53,414 nucleotides of DNA from Prevotella sp. (lineage in GTDB: Bacteria; Bacteroidota; Bacteroidia; Bacteroidales; Bacteroidaceae): NCBI GenBank assembly GCA_017443345.1, contig JAFSNR010000071.1:1-53414 (forward strand), in the 5' to 3' direction. This document shows positions 34,719-42,955 of the stretch, one piece after another. A program made the position numbers and the translations under genes. The notes below the pieces were generated by a model that did not search any database, was not told the DNA's origin, and worked only from the letters and a program-made list of their open reading frames with translations. Each line of letters opens with the position of its first letter. Within the stretch, counting starts at the first letter, position 1.

Positions 34719-37658
34719 ATGAGGAAGACCTTAACCATTTGTATCGCTGCGATTCTGCTGATGGCTGCCGACAATGCACTCGCTATCAGAAAGCTGAAAG
34801 TCAGGCGACAAAAAGACCCCCAGAAAGAACTTAAGGACAAACTCAACAACTATTTCACATCCTACAGGCCGTCATCCGGACAGATCATCCGTTCGTCGGC
34901 ACATCTTCAGCAGCTCATCATCAACGACTCGCTGAAGACGATCGAGGTGGCTGCCGACACCCACTTTGGTGAACAGGCTTTCACCCCTGCCTCTACGACG
35001 ACGATCTACAACGACATCCTCGAGCTTCTGCCCGATACCTGTCGACAGTATCAGCTGAAGATCACGACGGGTGGATGGGAGATCAGCCAGCTCATCCCCA
35101 ACCGTCTGCGTCAGGAGCCCGATGAGAGCCGTTCCTGGGGTAACATCAGCTATAAGGGTCAGCCCTGGGTGAGCAACGCTTCCCTACCCTATAGGATTAC
35201 CAACGGACTGCAAAACCGTCACCTCTGCATCTGGGCCAGTCACGGGCGCTATTATAACATCAGTCAAAGGAAGTGGAAATGGCAGCGACCCGAACTCTTC
35301 GGCACCACTGAGGATCTCTTCACGCAGACCATCGTCACCCCCTATCTCATCCCCATGCTCGAGAAGGCTGGCGCTATCGTGTTCACTCCGCGTGAGCGCG
35401 ACTGGCAGCGTCACGAGGTGATCGTCGACAACGATACGCCTCTGGGCTATCATGAGATCAGCGGCCATCACCTCTGGTCCAAGAGCGACTCTGTGGGATT
35501 CGCCTTCCACAGCGGTCCTTACTTCGACCACGAGAATCCCTTCCGCGCAGGAACAGCCCGCAAGGCTGACGTCGGAGGCAAAGGGCGCCAGATGAGTAGC
35601 GTCACCTGGCAACCCACGATCCCTGAGGCAGGACGCTATGCCGTCTATGTCAGCTACCAGACGCTCGAAGGCAGCATCGACGATGCCCACTACACCGTCT
35701 GGCATCAGGGCATCCCCACAGAGTATCGCGTCAATCAGCAGATGGGAGGCTCCACCTGGGTCTATCTCGGCACCTTCGACTTCGATGCTGGCGCAAGTAC
35801 CCGCAACTGTGTGGTCCTGACCAACGAGAGTCGTCACCATAAGGGTATTGTCACTGCCGATGCCGTTCGTTTCGGTGGTGGTATGGGTAACATCCAGCGT
35901 GGCGATACGATCAGCAGACTGCCCCGTTGTCTGGAGGGTTCGCGCTACTATGCGCAATGGGCAGGTATGCCTTGGGAGGTCTACTCCACGAAGAATGGTG
36001 AGGACGACTACGGCGACGATATCAATGCCCGCAGCTATATGGCCAACCATCTTGCAGGTGGTTCCATCTTCATGCCCGATACCACAGGCCGCAACGTGCC
36101 GCTCGAACTCTCTTTGGCTGTTCACAGCGATGCAGGCTTTACGCGCGACGGCTATACGCATACGGGTACATTATCAATTTGTACCACCTACCTCAACGAC
36201 AGCATCCTCGGCACAGGCCTCACACGACTCGTCTCGCGTGACCTCGCCGACGAGCTGCTCAACTCCATCACTGCCGACATCCGCCGCAAGTATGGAGCCT
36301 GGCCCATGCGCGAGCTCTACGACCGCAACTACTCCGAGAGCCGTGCTCCCTCCGTGCCCAGTGCCATCCTGGAGACGCTCTCCCATCAGAACTTCGCCGA
36401 CATGCGTTATGCGCAGGATCCCAACTTCCGTTTCGACCTTGCCCGCAGTGTCTACAAGACGCTCCTGCGCTATATCAGCCGCATGCATCACACCGACTAT
36501 ACCGTCACCCCACTCACGCCCAATCGTCTGCGCGTAGAACTGATCGGCAATGGTGAGGCCCGCATCAGCTGGAACCCAGTCGACGATCCCGACGAGCCAA
36601 CAGCCCGCCCCACTGGCTTCATCGTCTACACGGCTATGGGACAGAACGGATTCGACAACGGGTATTATGTAAAAGGCAACGTGTCGAGCTTTACCACACC
36701 CGTCGAACCTGGCAAGCTCTACAGCTTCCGCGTGGCGGCTGTCAACGAGGGCGGTGAGAGTTTCCCTAGCGAGGTGGTATCCTGCTTCGATGTGCCCGAG
36801 GCACAGAAGTCGGTACTCATCGTCAACGGCTTCCACCGTCTGGCCTCTCCCCATGTGCGCAACAATGCTGCCGAACAGGGCTTCGACTTCGAGGTCGATC
36901 CTGGCGTCACCTATGGACGCACAGCCGGATGGTTGGGCCATCAGGTCAACTTCTCCAAGTCGGCAATGGGTCGCAGCGGTGCCTCTGGACTCGGCTTTAC
37001 CAACGACACCCTTCAGGGACAGTTCATTGCAGGCAACGACTTCAACTATATCCGCACCCACGCCGAGGCCATCGCCACAGCCCAGCGCATCGCCATCGCC
37101 AGCTGCTCGTCCGAAGCCCTCTTGACGGGTGAGGTGCAGCCTTCCAACTATACAATGCTCGACCTGATCCTCGGTCTTGAGCGCAACGACGGCTATGCCC
37201 TGCGCCGCTATCAGGCCTTCCCCGATAAGCTGCGCAGTCTGCTGCAGCACTTCACCTCTACTGGTGGTTCCCTGCTCGTCAGCGGATCATATGTCGGTGC
37301 TGATATGCAGATGCCTTCCGAGCGCCGATTCCTCGAGGATGTCCTCAAGTGCAACTATACAGGCACAAACTGCGACTCCTTGTCGCGCGATTCCATCTCG
37401 GGTCTGGGTACGACGTTCTGCTTCTACCGTCATCTCAACGAGACCCATTATGCAGCGACGCACCCCGATGTGCTCCAGCCCGTCAAGCCCGCCTACTCCG
37501 CCATGCTCTATGCCGACGACTACAGCGCCTGTGTCGCCTACGACGGCCACGACTACAAGGCGATGACCATCGGTTTCCCCTTCGAGTGCATCAAGTCCGA
37601 ACGCAAACGCTCGGCACTCATGCGCGGTATACTCAAATTCCTGATCCCATCATATTAA
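34719..37658 (+). CDS. Large exported protein with amidase-like, golvesin-like and Fn3 domains
   Basis: A 979-residue exported protein. The frame is open from 34536, but the ATG at 34719 (one base after the upstream stop) gives a proper signal peptide (RKTLTICIAAILLMAADNALA). An N-acetylmuramoyl-L-alanine amidase-like N-terminal part (SLAVHSDAG motif) is interrupted by a golvesin/xanthan-lyase-like beta domain (about 270-385; GRYAVYVSYQTLEG, GTFDFDAG, VTADAVRFGGG). An Fn3 domain follows (about 600-690) and then a C-terminal domain of unknown type. It probably acts on cell wall or polysaccharide outside the inner membrane. Bacteroidales homologues are often named xanthan lyase without proof. 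Confidence 0.8.
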   Translation: MRKTLTICIAAILLMAADNALAIRKLKVRRQKDPQKELKDKLNNYFTSYRPSSGQIIRSSAHLQQLIINDSLKTIEVAADTHFGEQAFTPASTTTIYNDILELLPDTCRQYQLKITTGGWEISQLIPNRLRQEPDESRSWGNISYKGQPWVSNASLPYRITNGLQNRHLCIWASHGRYYNISQRKWKWQRPELFGTTEDLFTQTIVTPYLIPMLEKAGAIVFTPRERDWQRHEVIVDNDTPLGYHEISGHHLWSKSDSVGFAFHSGPYFDHENPFRAGTARKADVGGKGRQMSSVTWQPTIPEAGRYAVYVSYQTLEGSIDDAHYTVWHQGIPTEYRVNQQMGGSTWVYLGTFDFDAGASTRNCVVLTNESRHHKGIVTADAVRFGGGMGNIQRGDTISRLPRCLEGSRYYAQWAGMPWEVYSTKNGEDDYGDDINARSYMANHLAGGSIFMPDTTGRNVPLELSLAVHSDAGFTRDGYTHTGTLSICTTYLNDSILGTGLTRLVSRDLADELLNSITADIRRKYGAWPMRELYDRNYSESRAPSVPSAILETLSHQNFADMRYAQDPNFRFDLARSVYKTLLRYISRMHHTDYTVTPLTPNRLRVELIGNGEARISWNPVDDPDEPTARPTGFIVYTAMGQNGFDNGYYVKGNVSSFTTPVEPGKLYSFRVAAVNEGGESFPSEVVSCFDVPEAQKSVLIVNGFHRLASPHVRNNAAEQGFDFEVDPGVTYGRTAGWLGHQVNFSKSAMGRSGASGLGFTNDTLQGQFIAGNDFNYIRTHAEAIATAQRIAIASCSSEALLTGEVQPSNYTMLDLILGLERNDGYALRRYQAFPDKLRSLLQHFTSTGGSLLVSGSYVGADMQMPSERRFLEDVLKCNYTGTNCDSLSRDSISGLGTTFCFYRHLNETHYAATHPDVLQPVKPAYSAMLYADDYSACVAYDGHDYKAMTIGFPFECIKSERKRSALMRGILKFLIPSY

Positions 37659-37676
37659 ACTGATAACATAATTATT

Positions 37677-38021
37677 ATGAAGATCCAAACTAATTCATCC
37701 GGTACACGCAGTATCGACATCGCAGAAGAACATCTGCTGACCATTGAGAAGTATCAACTGTTCCGCGACCTCATCGACAGCAACGGCTACGTCGACGAAC
37801 AAGTACTCGACAAGCTCAAGCTGAACATCCGTTCGCTCCTCTCAGGCGACGCTGGCAAGGACAAGAGTCTCCTCGACCTCTGCCTCGACGTCATCTATCA
37901 TCCCAACATGAAGGCCTTCGGTCTCCAGCAGCTCGTGCTGCTCTATATCAACTGGAAGAATCGCGGCAACGACAACCTCGGATCCACCACCCGAGCCTTC
38001 CAGGGAACACCGTTTAATTAG
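37677..38021 (+). CDS. Small hypothetical protein
   Basis: A 114-residue, probably helical cytosolic protein (IAEEHLLTIEKYQLFRDLID; LLDLCLDVIYHPNMKAFGLQ). No family recognised. It starts 18 bp after the golvesin-domain gene and ends in TAG at the edge of a TTAGTGG repeat, so its last codons may have been shaped by the repeat. Confidence 0.65.
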   Translation: MKIQTNSSGTRSIDIAEEHLLTIEKYQLFRDLIDSNGYVDEQVLDKLKLNIRSLLSGDAGKDKSLLDLCLDVIYHPNMKAFGLQQLVLLYINWKNRGNDNLGSTTRAFQGTPFN

Positions 38022-38056
38022 GGGTTAGTGGTTAGTGGTTAGAGGTTAGTGGCTAT
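38022..38056. repeat. TTAGTGG heptamer array upstream of ygiQ
   Basis: About four units (TTAGTGG, TTAGTGG, TTAGAGG, TTAGTGG) fill the gap between the stop at 38021 and the ygiQ ATG at 38059. Same 7-bp period as the other arrays but a different unit. Confidence 0.85.
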
Positions 38057-38058
38057 AG

Positions 38059-39996
38059 ATGAGAGAGTATAGGCTCACGGATTTTTTGCCGACGACGAAG
38101 AAGGAGCTCGAACTCCGAGGATGGACGGAACTCGACATCATCCTCTTCTCGGGCGATGCCTATGTCGACCACCCTTCCTTCGGAGCAGCTGTCATCGGGC
38201 GCACGCTCGAGGCAGCAGGCTATCGCGTGGCAATCGTGCCACAACCCGACTGGCACGGCGACTTCCGCGACTTCAAGAAACTGGGGCGACCACGCCTCTT
38301 CTTCGGCATATCGCCAGGCTGTATGGATTCGATGGTCAACAAGTACACCGCCAATCGCCGACTGCGCTCTGAGGATGCCTACAGCCCCGATGGGCGTCAC
38401 GACCTGCGGCCTGAGTACCCCACGATCGTCTATACCCACATCCTGAAGCAGCTCTTCCCCGATGTGCCCGTCGTGCTCGGAGGCATCGAGGCTTCGCTGC
38501 GCCGACTCACCCACTTCGACTATTGGCAGGAACAGCTCCGTAAGAGCATCCTTATCGATGCGGGTGCCGACCTGCTCATCTACGGCATGGGCGAGAAACC
38601 GATTGTCGAAGTGGCGAACCTTCTGGCTGACGGCACACCCATCAGCCAGGTTCGCAATGTTCCTCAGACCGTCTACCTCGCTCAGCAGAATGCAGTTCCT
38701 GGTGGCATCCGCGAAGACGATATCGTGCTCCACAGCCACGAGGAGTGTCTGCGCGACAAGCGGGCACAGGCCGAGAACTTCCGCCATATCGAGGAACAGT
38801 CCAACATGATGCACGCCCAGCGGCTCATTCAGCCAATGGCCCCTCTCGATTCCAAATTTTCAAATCCTGATTCGACTACGCTTTGCGTCGTTGTCAATCC
38901 ACCTTACCCGCCGATGACCACTCAGGAGATCGACGCCTCGTTCGATCTGCCTTACACGCGCCAGCCCCATCCCAAGTACAAGGGCAAGCGCATCCCCGCC
39001 TACGACATGATCAAGCACTCCGTCAACATCCATCGCGGCTGTTTCGGCGGCTGTGCCTTCTGCACCATCTCTGCCCATCAGGGCAAGTTCATCTCCTGCC
39101 GTTCGAAGGAGAGCATACTGAAAGAGGTGAAGCAGGTCATCGAGATGCCCGACTTCAAGGGCTACCTCTCCGACCTCGGAGGACCCTCAGCCAACATGTA
39201 CGGCATGCACGGGCACAACCAGAATGCTTGTGAGAAGTGCCGACGCCCTAGCTGCATCCATCCTCAGATCTGTCCGAATCTCGACACCAGTCATGCCAAG
39301 TTGCTCGACATCTATCGCGCTGTCGATGCCCTCCCGGGTATCAAGCGCAGCTTCATCGGCAGTGGTGTGCGTTACGACCTCCTCCTGTATCGGAGCAAAG
39401 ACGAAGCCGCCAACCAGTCGGCGCAGGAATACACCCGCGAGCTCATCACCCGTCACGTCTCAGGCCGTCTGAAGGTGGCCCCCGAGCATACCAGCGACGG
39501 TGTGCTGCGACTCATGCGCAAGCCCTCGTTCCAGCAGTTTTACGAGTTCAAGCGCATCTTCGACCGCATCAACCGCGAAGAAGGGCTCCATCAGCAGATC
39601 ATCCCCTACTTCATCAGCTCCCACCCAGGCTGCCACGAGGCCGATATGGCCGAACTCGCCGTCATCACGAAGAACCTCGACTTCCACCTCGAACAGGTAC
39701 AGGACTTCACCCCCACGCCGATGACCAACGCCACCGAGACCTGGTATACAGGCTACGACCCTTATACCCTCGAAGCAGTTTTCTCGGCCAAGACGCCACG
39801 CGAGAAGCTGGCCCAGCGACAATATTTCTTCTGGTACAAACCCGAAGAGCGACGCAACATAGAACAGAGTCTGCGCCGCATAGGTCGCCCCGATCTCATC
39901 GCAAAACTATACAATAACAATGAATATCATCGAACAAAGCCTGATCGCCAAGAGCCCAAAGAAGGCAAGCGAGGACGGAATCGTCATCACCGATGA
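38059..39996 (+). CDS. ygiQ: YgiQ-family radical SAM protein
   Basis: A 645-residue protein. The N-terminal DUF3362/YgiQ region (ELDIILFSGDAYVDHPSFG) is followed by the radical-SAM cluster motif CFGGCAFC (Cys328, 332, 335) and a C-terminal domain. The reaction is unknown. The last 25 or so residues (after AKLYNNN) are charged low-complexity sequence that overlaps the start of the PP2C-like gene in another frame, so the original stop may have been lost. Confidence 0.93.
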   Translation: MREYRLTDFLPTTKKELELRGWTELDIILFSGDAYVDHPSFGAAVIGRTLEAAGYRVAIVPQPDWHGDFRDFKKLGRPRLFFGISPGCMDSMVNKYTANRRLRSEDAYSPDGRHDLRPEYPTIVYTHILKQLFPDVPVVLGGIEASLRRLTHFDYWQEQLRKSILIDAGADLLIYGMGEKPIVEVANLLADGTPISQVRNVPQTVYLAQQNAVPGGIREDDIVLHSHEECLRDKRAQAENFRHIEEQSNMMHAQRLIQPMAPLDSKFSNPDSTTLCVVVNPPYPPMTTQEIDASFDLPYTRQPHPKYKGKRIPAYDMIKHSVNIHRGCFGGCAFCTISAHQGKFISCRSKESILKEVKQVIEMPDFKGYLSDLGGPSANMYGMHGHNQNACEKCRRPSCIHPQICPNLDTSHAKLLDIYRAVDALPGIKRSFIGSGVRYDLLLYRSKDEAANQSAQEYTRELITRHVSGRLKVAPEHTSDGVLRLMRKPSFQQFYEFKRIFDRINREEGLHQQIIPYFISSHPGCHEADMAELAVITKNLDFHLEQVQDFTPTPMTNATETWYTGYDPYTLEAVFSAKTPREKLAQRQYFFWYKPEERRNIEQSLRRIGRPDLIAKLYNNNEYHRTKPDRQEPKEGKRGRNRHHR

Positions 39997-40762
39997 CTTC
40001 ATCGCCGTCATCGACGGCTCCACCTCAAAGACCAAGCGTCGCCACAATCGCCGGATGAGCAACGGGCGCTATGCCATGAAGTTGATCAGCAGCTATATCC
40101 GTCGGATGCCCAAGGAGACCACGTGCCACCAGTTCTGTCTCGGAGCCACGCGCGTCATCCGCGAACGCTATACCTCGCTCTGGTCCCGACTCCGCGAAGG
40201 CAGCAGCGAACAGATTCTCCAGCGCCTCTTCGACCATCCCGAGGAGCGACTCTGCGCCTCAGTCATCATCTTCAGCCGCTTGCGTCGCGAAGTGTGGCTT
40301 GTGGGCGACTGTCATTGTCTGCTCAACGGCGAGTACTGCGACAATCCCAAGCCCTACGAACAGGAGCTGGCCGAGATGCGTGCCCAGCGCGTCCGCGAGT
40401 TGCTCGCCGAAGGCGTGAAGCCCAGCGACCTGCTGCAACAGTCCGACCCCGCCCGCGAAGTCATGATTCCACACATGCTCGAGGTCATGCACAATCAGAA
40501 CGTCACCTACGCCGTTGTCGACGGCTTCCCCATCCCCGAGTCCAAGGTGCCCGTCATCGCCCTCGGCTTCGAACCCTTCGAGATTGTCCTCGCCTCCGAC
40601 GGCTACCCCTTCCTCTGCCCCACGCTCGAAGCCAGCGAACAGCGCCTCCAGCAGCAGCGCGACACCGATCCCCTCAACATCGGTTCGTTCAAGGCCACGA
40701 AGGCCTTCGTTAAGGGCAACAACTCCTTCGACGACCGTTCCTACATCCGTTTTACGGTCTGA
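39920..40762 (+). CDS. PP2C-like phosphatase domain protein
   Basis: A 280-residue protein with the layout of a PPM phosphatase: KASEDG (15-20), DGSTSKT (32-38), a VWLVGDCH strand (126-132), ASDGYP (225-230) and FDDRSYI near the C-terminus (270-276). These place acidic metal ligands at Asp32, Asp130, Asp227 and Asp271/272. Overall similarity to classical PP2C is low, so the substrate is unknown. The first 77 bp overlap the ygiQ 3' end in a different frame. Confidence 0.7.
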   Translation: MNIIEQSLIAKSPKKASEDGIVITDDFIAVIDGSTSKTKRRHNRRMSNGRYAMKLISSYIRRMPKETTCHQFCLGATRVIRERYTSLWSRLREGSSEQILQRLFDHPEERLCASVIIFSRLRREVWLVGDCHCLLNGEYCDNPKPYEQELAEMRAQRVRELLAEGVKPSDLLQQSDPAREVMIPHMLEVMHNQNVTYAVVDGFPIPESKVPVIALGFEPFEIVLASDGYPFLCPTLEASEQRLQQQRDTDPLNIGSFKATKAFVKGNNSFDDRSYIRFTV

Positions 40763-40796
40763 AAACGGCCCCACCTCTCTGATTTTCCTGCAAATA

Positions 40797-40828
40797 TTTG
40801 GTTATTACAAATAAAATCACTACCTTTG
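40797..40828 (+). promoter_or_regulatory. tRNA-Arg promoter
   Basis: TTTG (40797-40800) and TACCTTTG (40821-40828) are 20 bp apart. The start is near 40833, about 32 nt before the tRNA. Confidence 0.8.
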
Positions 40829-40864
40829 CAGCCGAATTTACTTAAAAGACTAAATTTTATAATT

Positions 40865-40938
40865 GGTCTGGTAGCTCAGCTGGATAGAGCAACTGCCTTC
40901 TAAGCAGTAGGTCTTGGGTTCGAGCCCCAACCGGATCA
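40865..40938 (+). tRNA. tRNA-Arg (anticodon TCT)
   Basis: A 74-nt cloverleaf. The acceptor stem GGTCTGG pairs with CCGGATC (two G-U pairs), with discriminator A. The anticodon stem ACTGC/GCAGT carries loop CTTCTAA, so the anticodon is TCT (reads AGA). The T arm contains GGTTCGAGCCCC. CCA is not encoded (CAGG follows). Confidence 0.96.
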
Positions 40939-40940
40939 CA

Positions 40941-40977
40941 GGAAACGGGACACTCGTGAGAGCATCCCGTTTTTTGT
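40941..40977 (+). terminator. tRNA-Arg terminator
   Basis: AAACGGGA (40943-40950) pairs with TCCCGTTT (40965-40972), followed by further T residues. Confidence 0.85.
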
Positions 40978-41028
40978 TACTACACAACGTGTCTGACAAT
41001 TTGTGTAGATAATAACTGAAAAAATTTG

Positions 41029-41526
41029 TTATTTGAAGGTGTACTCTGTGTAGTCCTCCCCTCGCCCATTCATGCGGAGCGTGCGAATGGCCTTCGTCTT
41101 GTTGTCGACGGTCAGGAGAAAAGAGCTGAACAGCTGGCGCTTCTTCTGCTCCTTCGGAACGATGGTGACAGTGGTGAGATTTCCCTTGTTCTCGAAAGTC
41201 ATATCCTCGCCCTGGGGAATGGGCTGCTGGTTGATGACGGCCTTCAGAACGGCATGGAAATTGGCAAACTGGGGATTCTTCTTGCTGTCTGTCACGTGCT
41301 TACGGCCACCCATGGTCATCGTGAACTGAGTGCCGTCCATGATGAGCTGGTCCTTGTCGCCATCGGTGGAGATGCAGATGTAGTCGGGCTTGCGGATGGT
41401 CAGCGTGCCTGTGGTGACAACATCGGTCTTGACGGCTTTCTTATGACTGGTCTTGGTGACAGACTGTGCACTGACACTCATGGCCAGCATGCAAAAAAGG
41501 GATATCAACAATTGTCTCATAATCAT
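41029..41526 (-). CDS. LolA-like outer-membrane lipoprotein carrier
   Basis: A 165-residue exported protein with signal peptide (MRQLLISLFCMLAMSVSAQ; a second ATG lies at 41520). The mature part is a LolA-like beta-sheet fold (GTLTIRKPDYICISTDGDKDQLIMDG). LolA-like proteins are regular members of aryl-polyene and flexirubin clusters, where they are thought to carry the lipid product towards the outer membrane. Here it is the last gene of the seven-gene operon. Confidence 0.8.
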   Translation of the reverse strand: MIMRQLLISLFCMLAMSVSAQSVTKTSHKKAVKTDVVTTGTLTIRKPDYICISTDGDKDQLIMDGTQFTMTMGGRKHVTDSKKNPQFANFHAVLKAVINQQPIPQGEDMTFENKGNLTTVTIVPKEQKKRQLFSSFLLTVDNKTKAIRTLRMNGRGEDYTEYTFK

Positions 41527-41554
41527 TTTATTCTAATACTTTATATTTCTAACT

Positions 41555-42955
41555 TTACATGATATTCTCCAAGGTGATAAACGCCATGCGCGTCACTCCC
41601 TCCAGACCATGCAGCACGAGGCTCTGACCTGTCAGGAAGAGATTGGAAACAGGCGTCTTAGGCGACAGAATGGTCAACAGCGGATTGCGACAGTCCTTCC
41701 TGACACCGAAGGCTGAACCATAGGGCGACAGCGTGTAGTCGCGCCAACTGAGGGGCGTGCTGACGAAGCGCTTCTCGACCATCCCGGATAATCCTGGGAC
41801 GACGCGCTCTGCCAACTGGATGCACTCGTCGGCCAAAAGGGCCTTCTGCTGCTCGTAGTCGGCTCCACGACGGCCAAGCGGGGTATTCTCCCACTGACGG
41901 CACAGGGCCCAGGGCATGGGGGTCAGCAGGTCAAGCTGACGAAGAGACTGGGAGCCGTCCTCGGGCACCTTGGCACTTAGCATCACACCACCGACGCCAT
42001 CGAGAGCTTCGCTGAAGGTCCATACGTTGGGCTCGCGATAGACGTACTTGTTGTGGTTGAAATAGGACAGCTCGCCTGGTTTCAGCACCAGTGAGACGGT
42101 CAACATGCCGAACGTATTCTCCAGGGCGTTGATGCGCTTAACGAACACTTTCTTCAGCAGGCTGGAATCGGTCATCCAACTGAAGGTCAGCTGGGGATGG
42201 ACGTCGCTGATAAAGAGTCGGCCCTCGAAGATCCTGCCGTCTTTGCAACGGGCTGCAACGATACGGTCGCCTTGTTCATCAAGATGAGTAACCTCTGCAC
42301 CACAGCAGATCTCACCCCCAGCGGCCTTGATGTCGCTGAGCAAAGAGGCGACAATCTGATTGCCGCTGCCTTTCAGTCGCCAGCTGCTCTGAATATAGCT
42401 GCTCAGTCCGTGGGCATAGTTGAACAGCGGCAACGTCTCACGCCTCAGTTCGGTCTTCATCGCTGCTGCAGAGACGACATTGACGAGCAATGGATCGTGG
42501 AACAGTGAGCAGAGATAGTCGTAGGCATTCACATCGCAGCACTCATCCATCGGGGGCAGATTCTGCAGCACGTGGACAAACTGTTGCAGAGCATTGCGCT
42601 CAGAGGGGAAATAGCTGCTGAGCACGTCGGCAAAATGGTCGTAGCCCTCAGCCAGAGGGTACGTCTGCTCGCCAATCGTGACCTGATCGAAGCCATCTGG
42701 ATCGAGCCGATGCCAAGGGAGCTTGGTCAGTCCCAATTTCTCGAAGAACCCATAAAGCGACTGTCCCTCGGCCAATCCGCCTACATAGTGAAGGCCTGTA
42801 TCAAACTCCAGACCTACTCGACGGTAGCTCTGCAGACATCCACCTGAACGTGGCTGACGCTCGATAACGAGCACGCTTCGTCCGCTCTGCGCCAACTGTC
42901 GGGCACAAATCAGGCCACCCAGTCCACTACCGATCACAACAACATCGTATATCAT
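41555..42955 (-). CDS. FAD-dependent oxidoreductase, phytoene-desaturase-like
   Basis: A 466-residue flavoprotein. The dinucleotide-binding motif GSGLGG lies at 9-14 (VVVIGSGLGGL), followed by VIERQPRSGG and a C-terminal FAD segment (NLFLTGQSLVLHGLEGV). Related to carotenoid desaturase/isomerase and retinol saturase proteins. In polyene clusters such enzymes may modify the double-bond chain (inference). Its ATG overlaps the exporter stop (TGATG). Confidence 0.85.
   Translation of the reverse strand: MIYDVVVIGSGLGGLICARQLAQSGRSVLVIERQPRSGGCLQSYRRVGLEFDTGLHYVGGLAEGQSLYGFFEKLGLTKLPWHRLDPDGFDQVTIGEQTYPLAEGYDHFADVLSSYFPSERNALQQFVHVLQNLPPMDECCDVNAYDYLCSLFHDPLLVNVVSAAAMKTELRRETLPLFNYAHGLSSYIQSSWRLKGSGNQIVASLLSDIKAAGGEICCGAEVTHLDEQGDRIVAARCKDGRIFEGRLFISDVHPQLTFSWMTDSSLLKKVFVKRINALENTFGMLTVSLVLKPGELSYFNHNKYVYREPNVWTFSEALDGVGGVMLSAKVPEDGSQSLRQLDLLTPMPWALCRQWENTPLGRRGADYEQQKALLADECIQLAERVVPGLSGMVEKRFVSTPLSWRDYTLSPYGSAFGVRKDCRNPLLTILSPKTPVSNLFLTGQSLVLHGLEGVTRMAFITLENIM

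Noticed and set aside
36174-37250. 358-codon minus-strand frame, and a second at 35184-36161
   Set aside because: Antisense to the large golvesin-domain gene. The high G+C and C-ending codons of that gene remove stop codons from the other strand.
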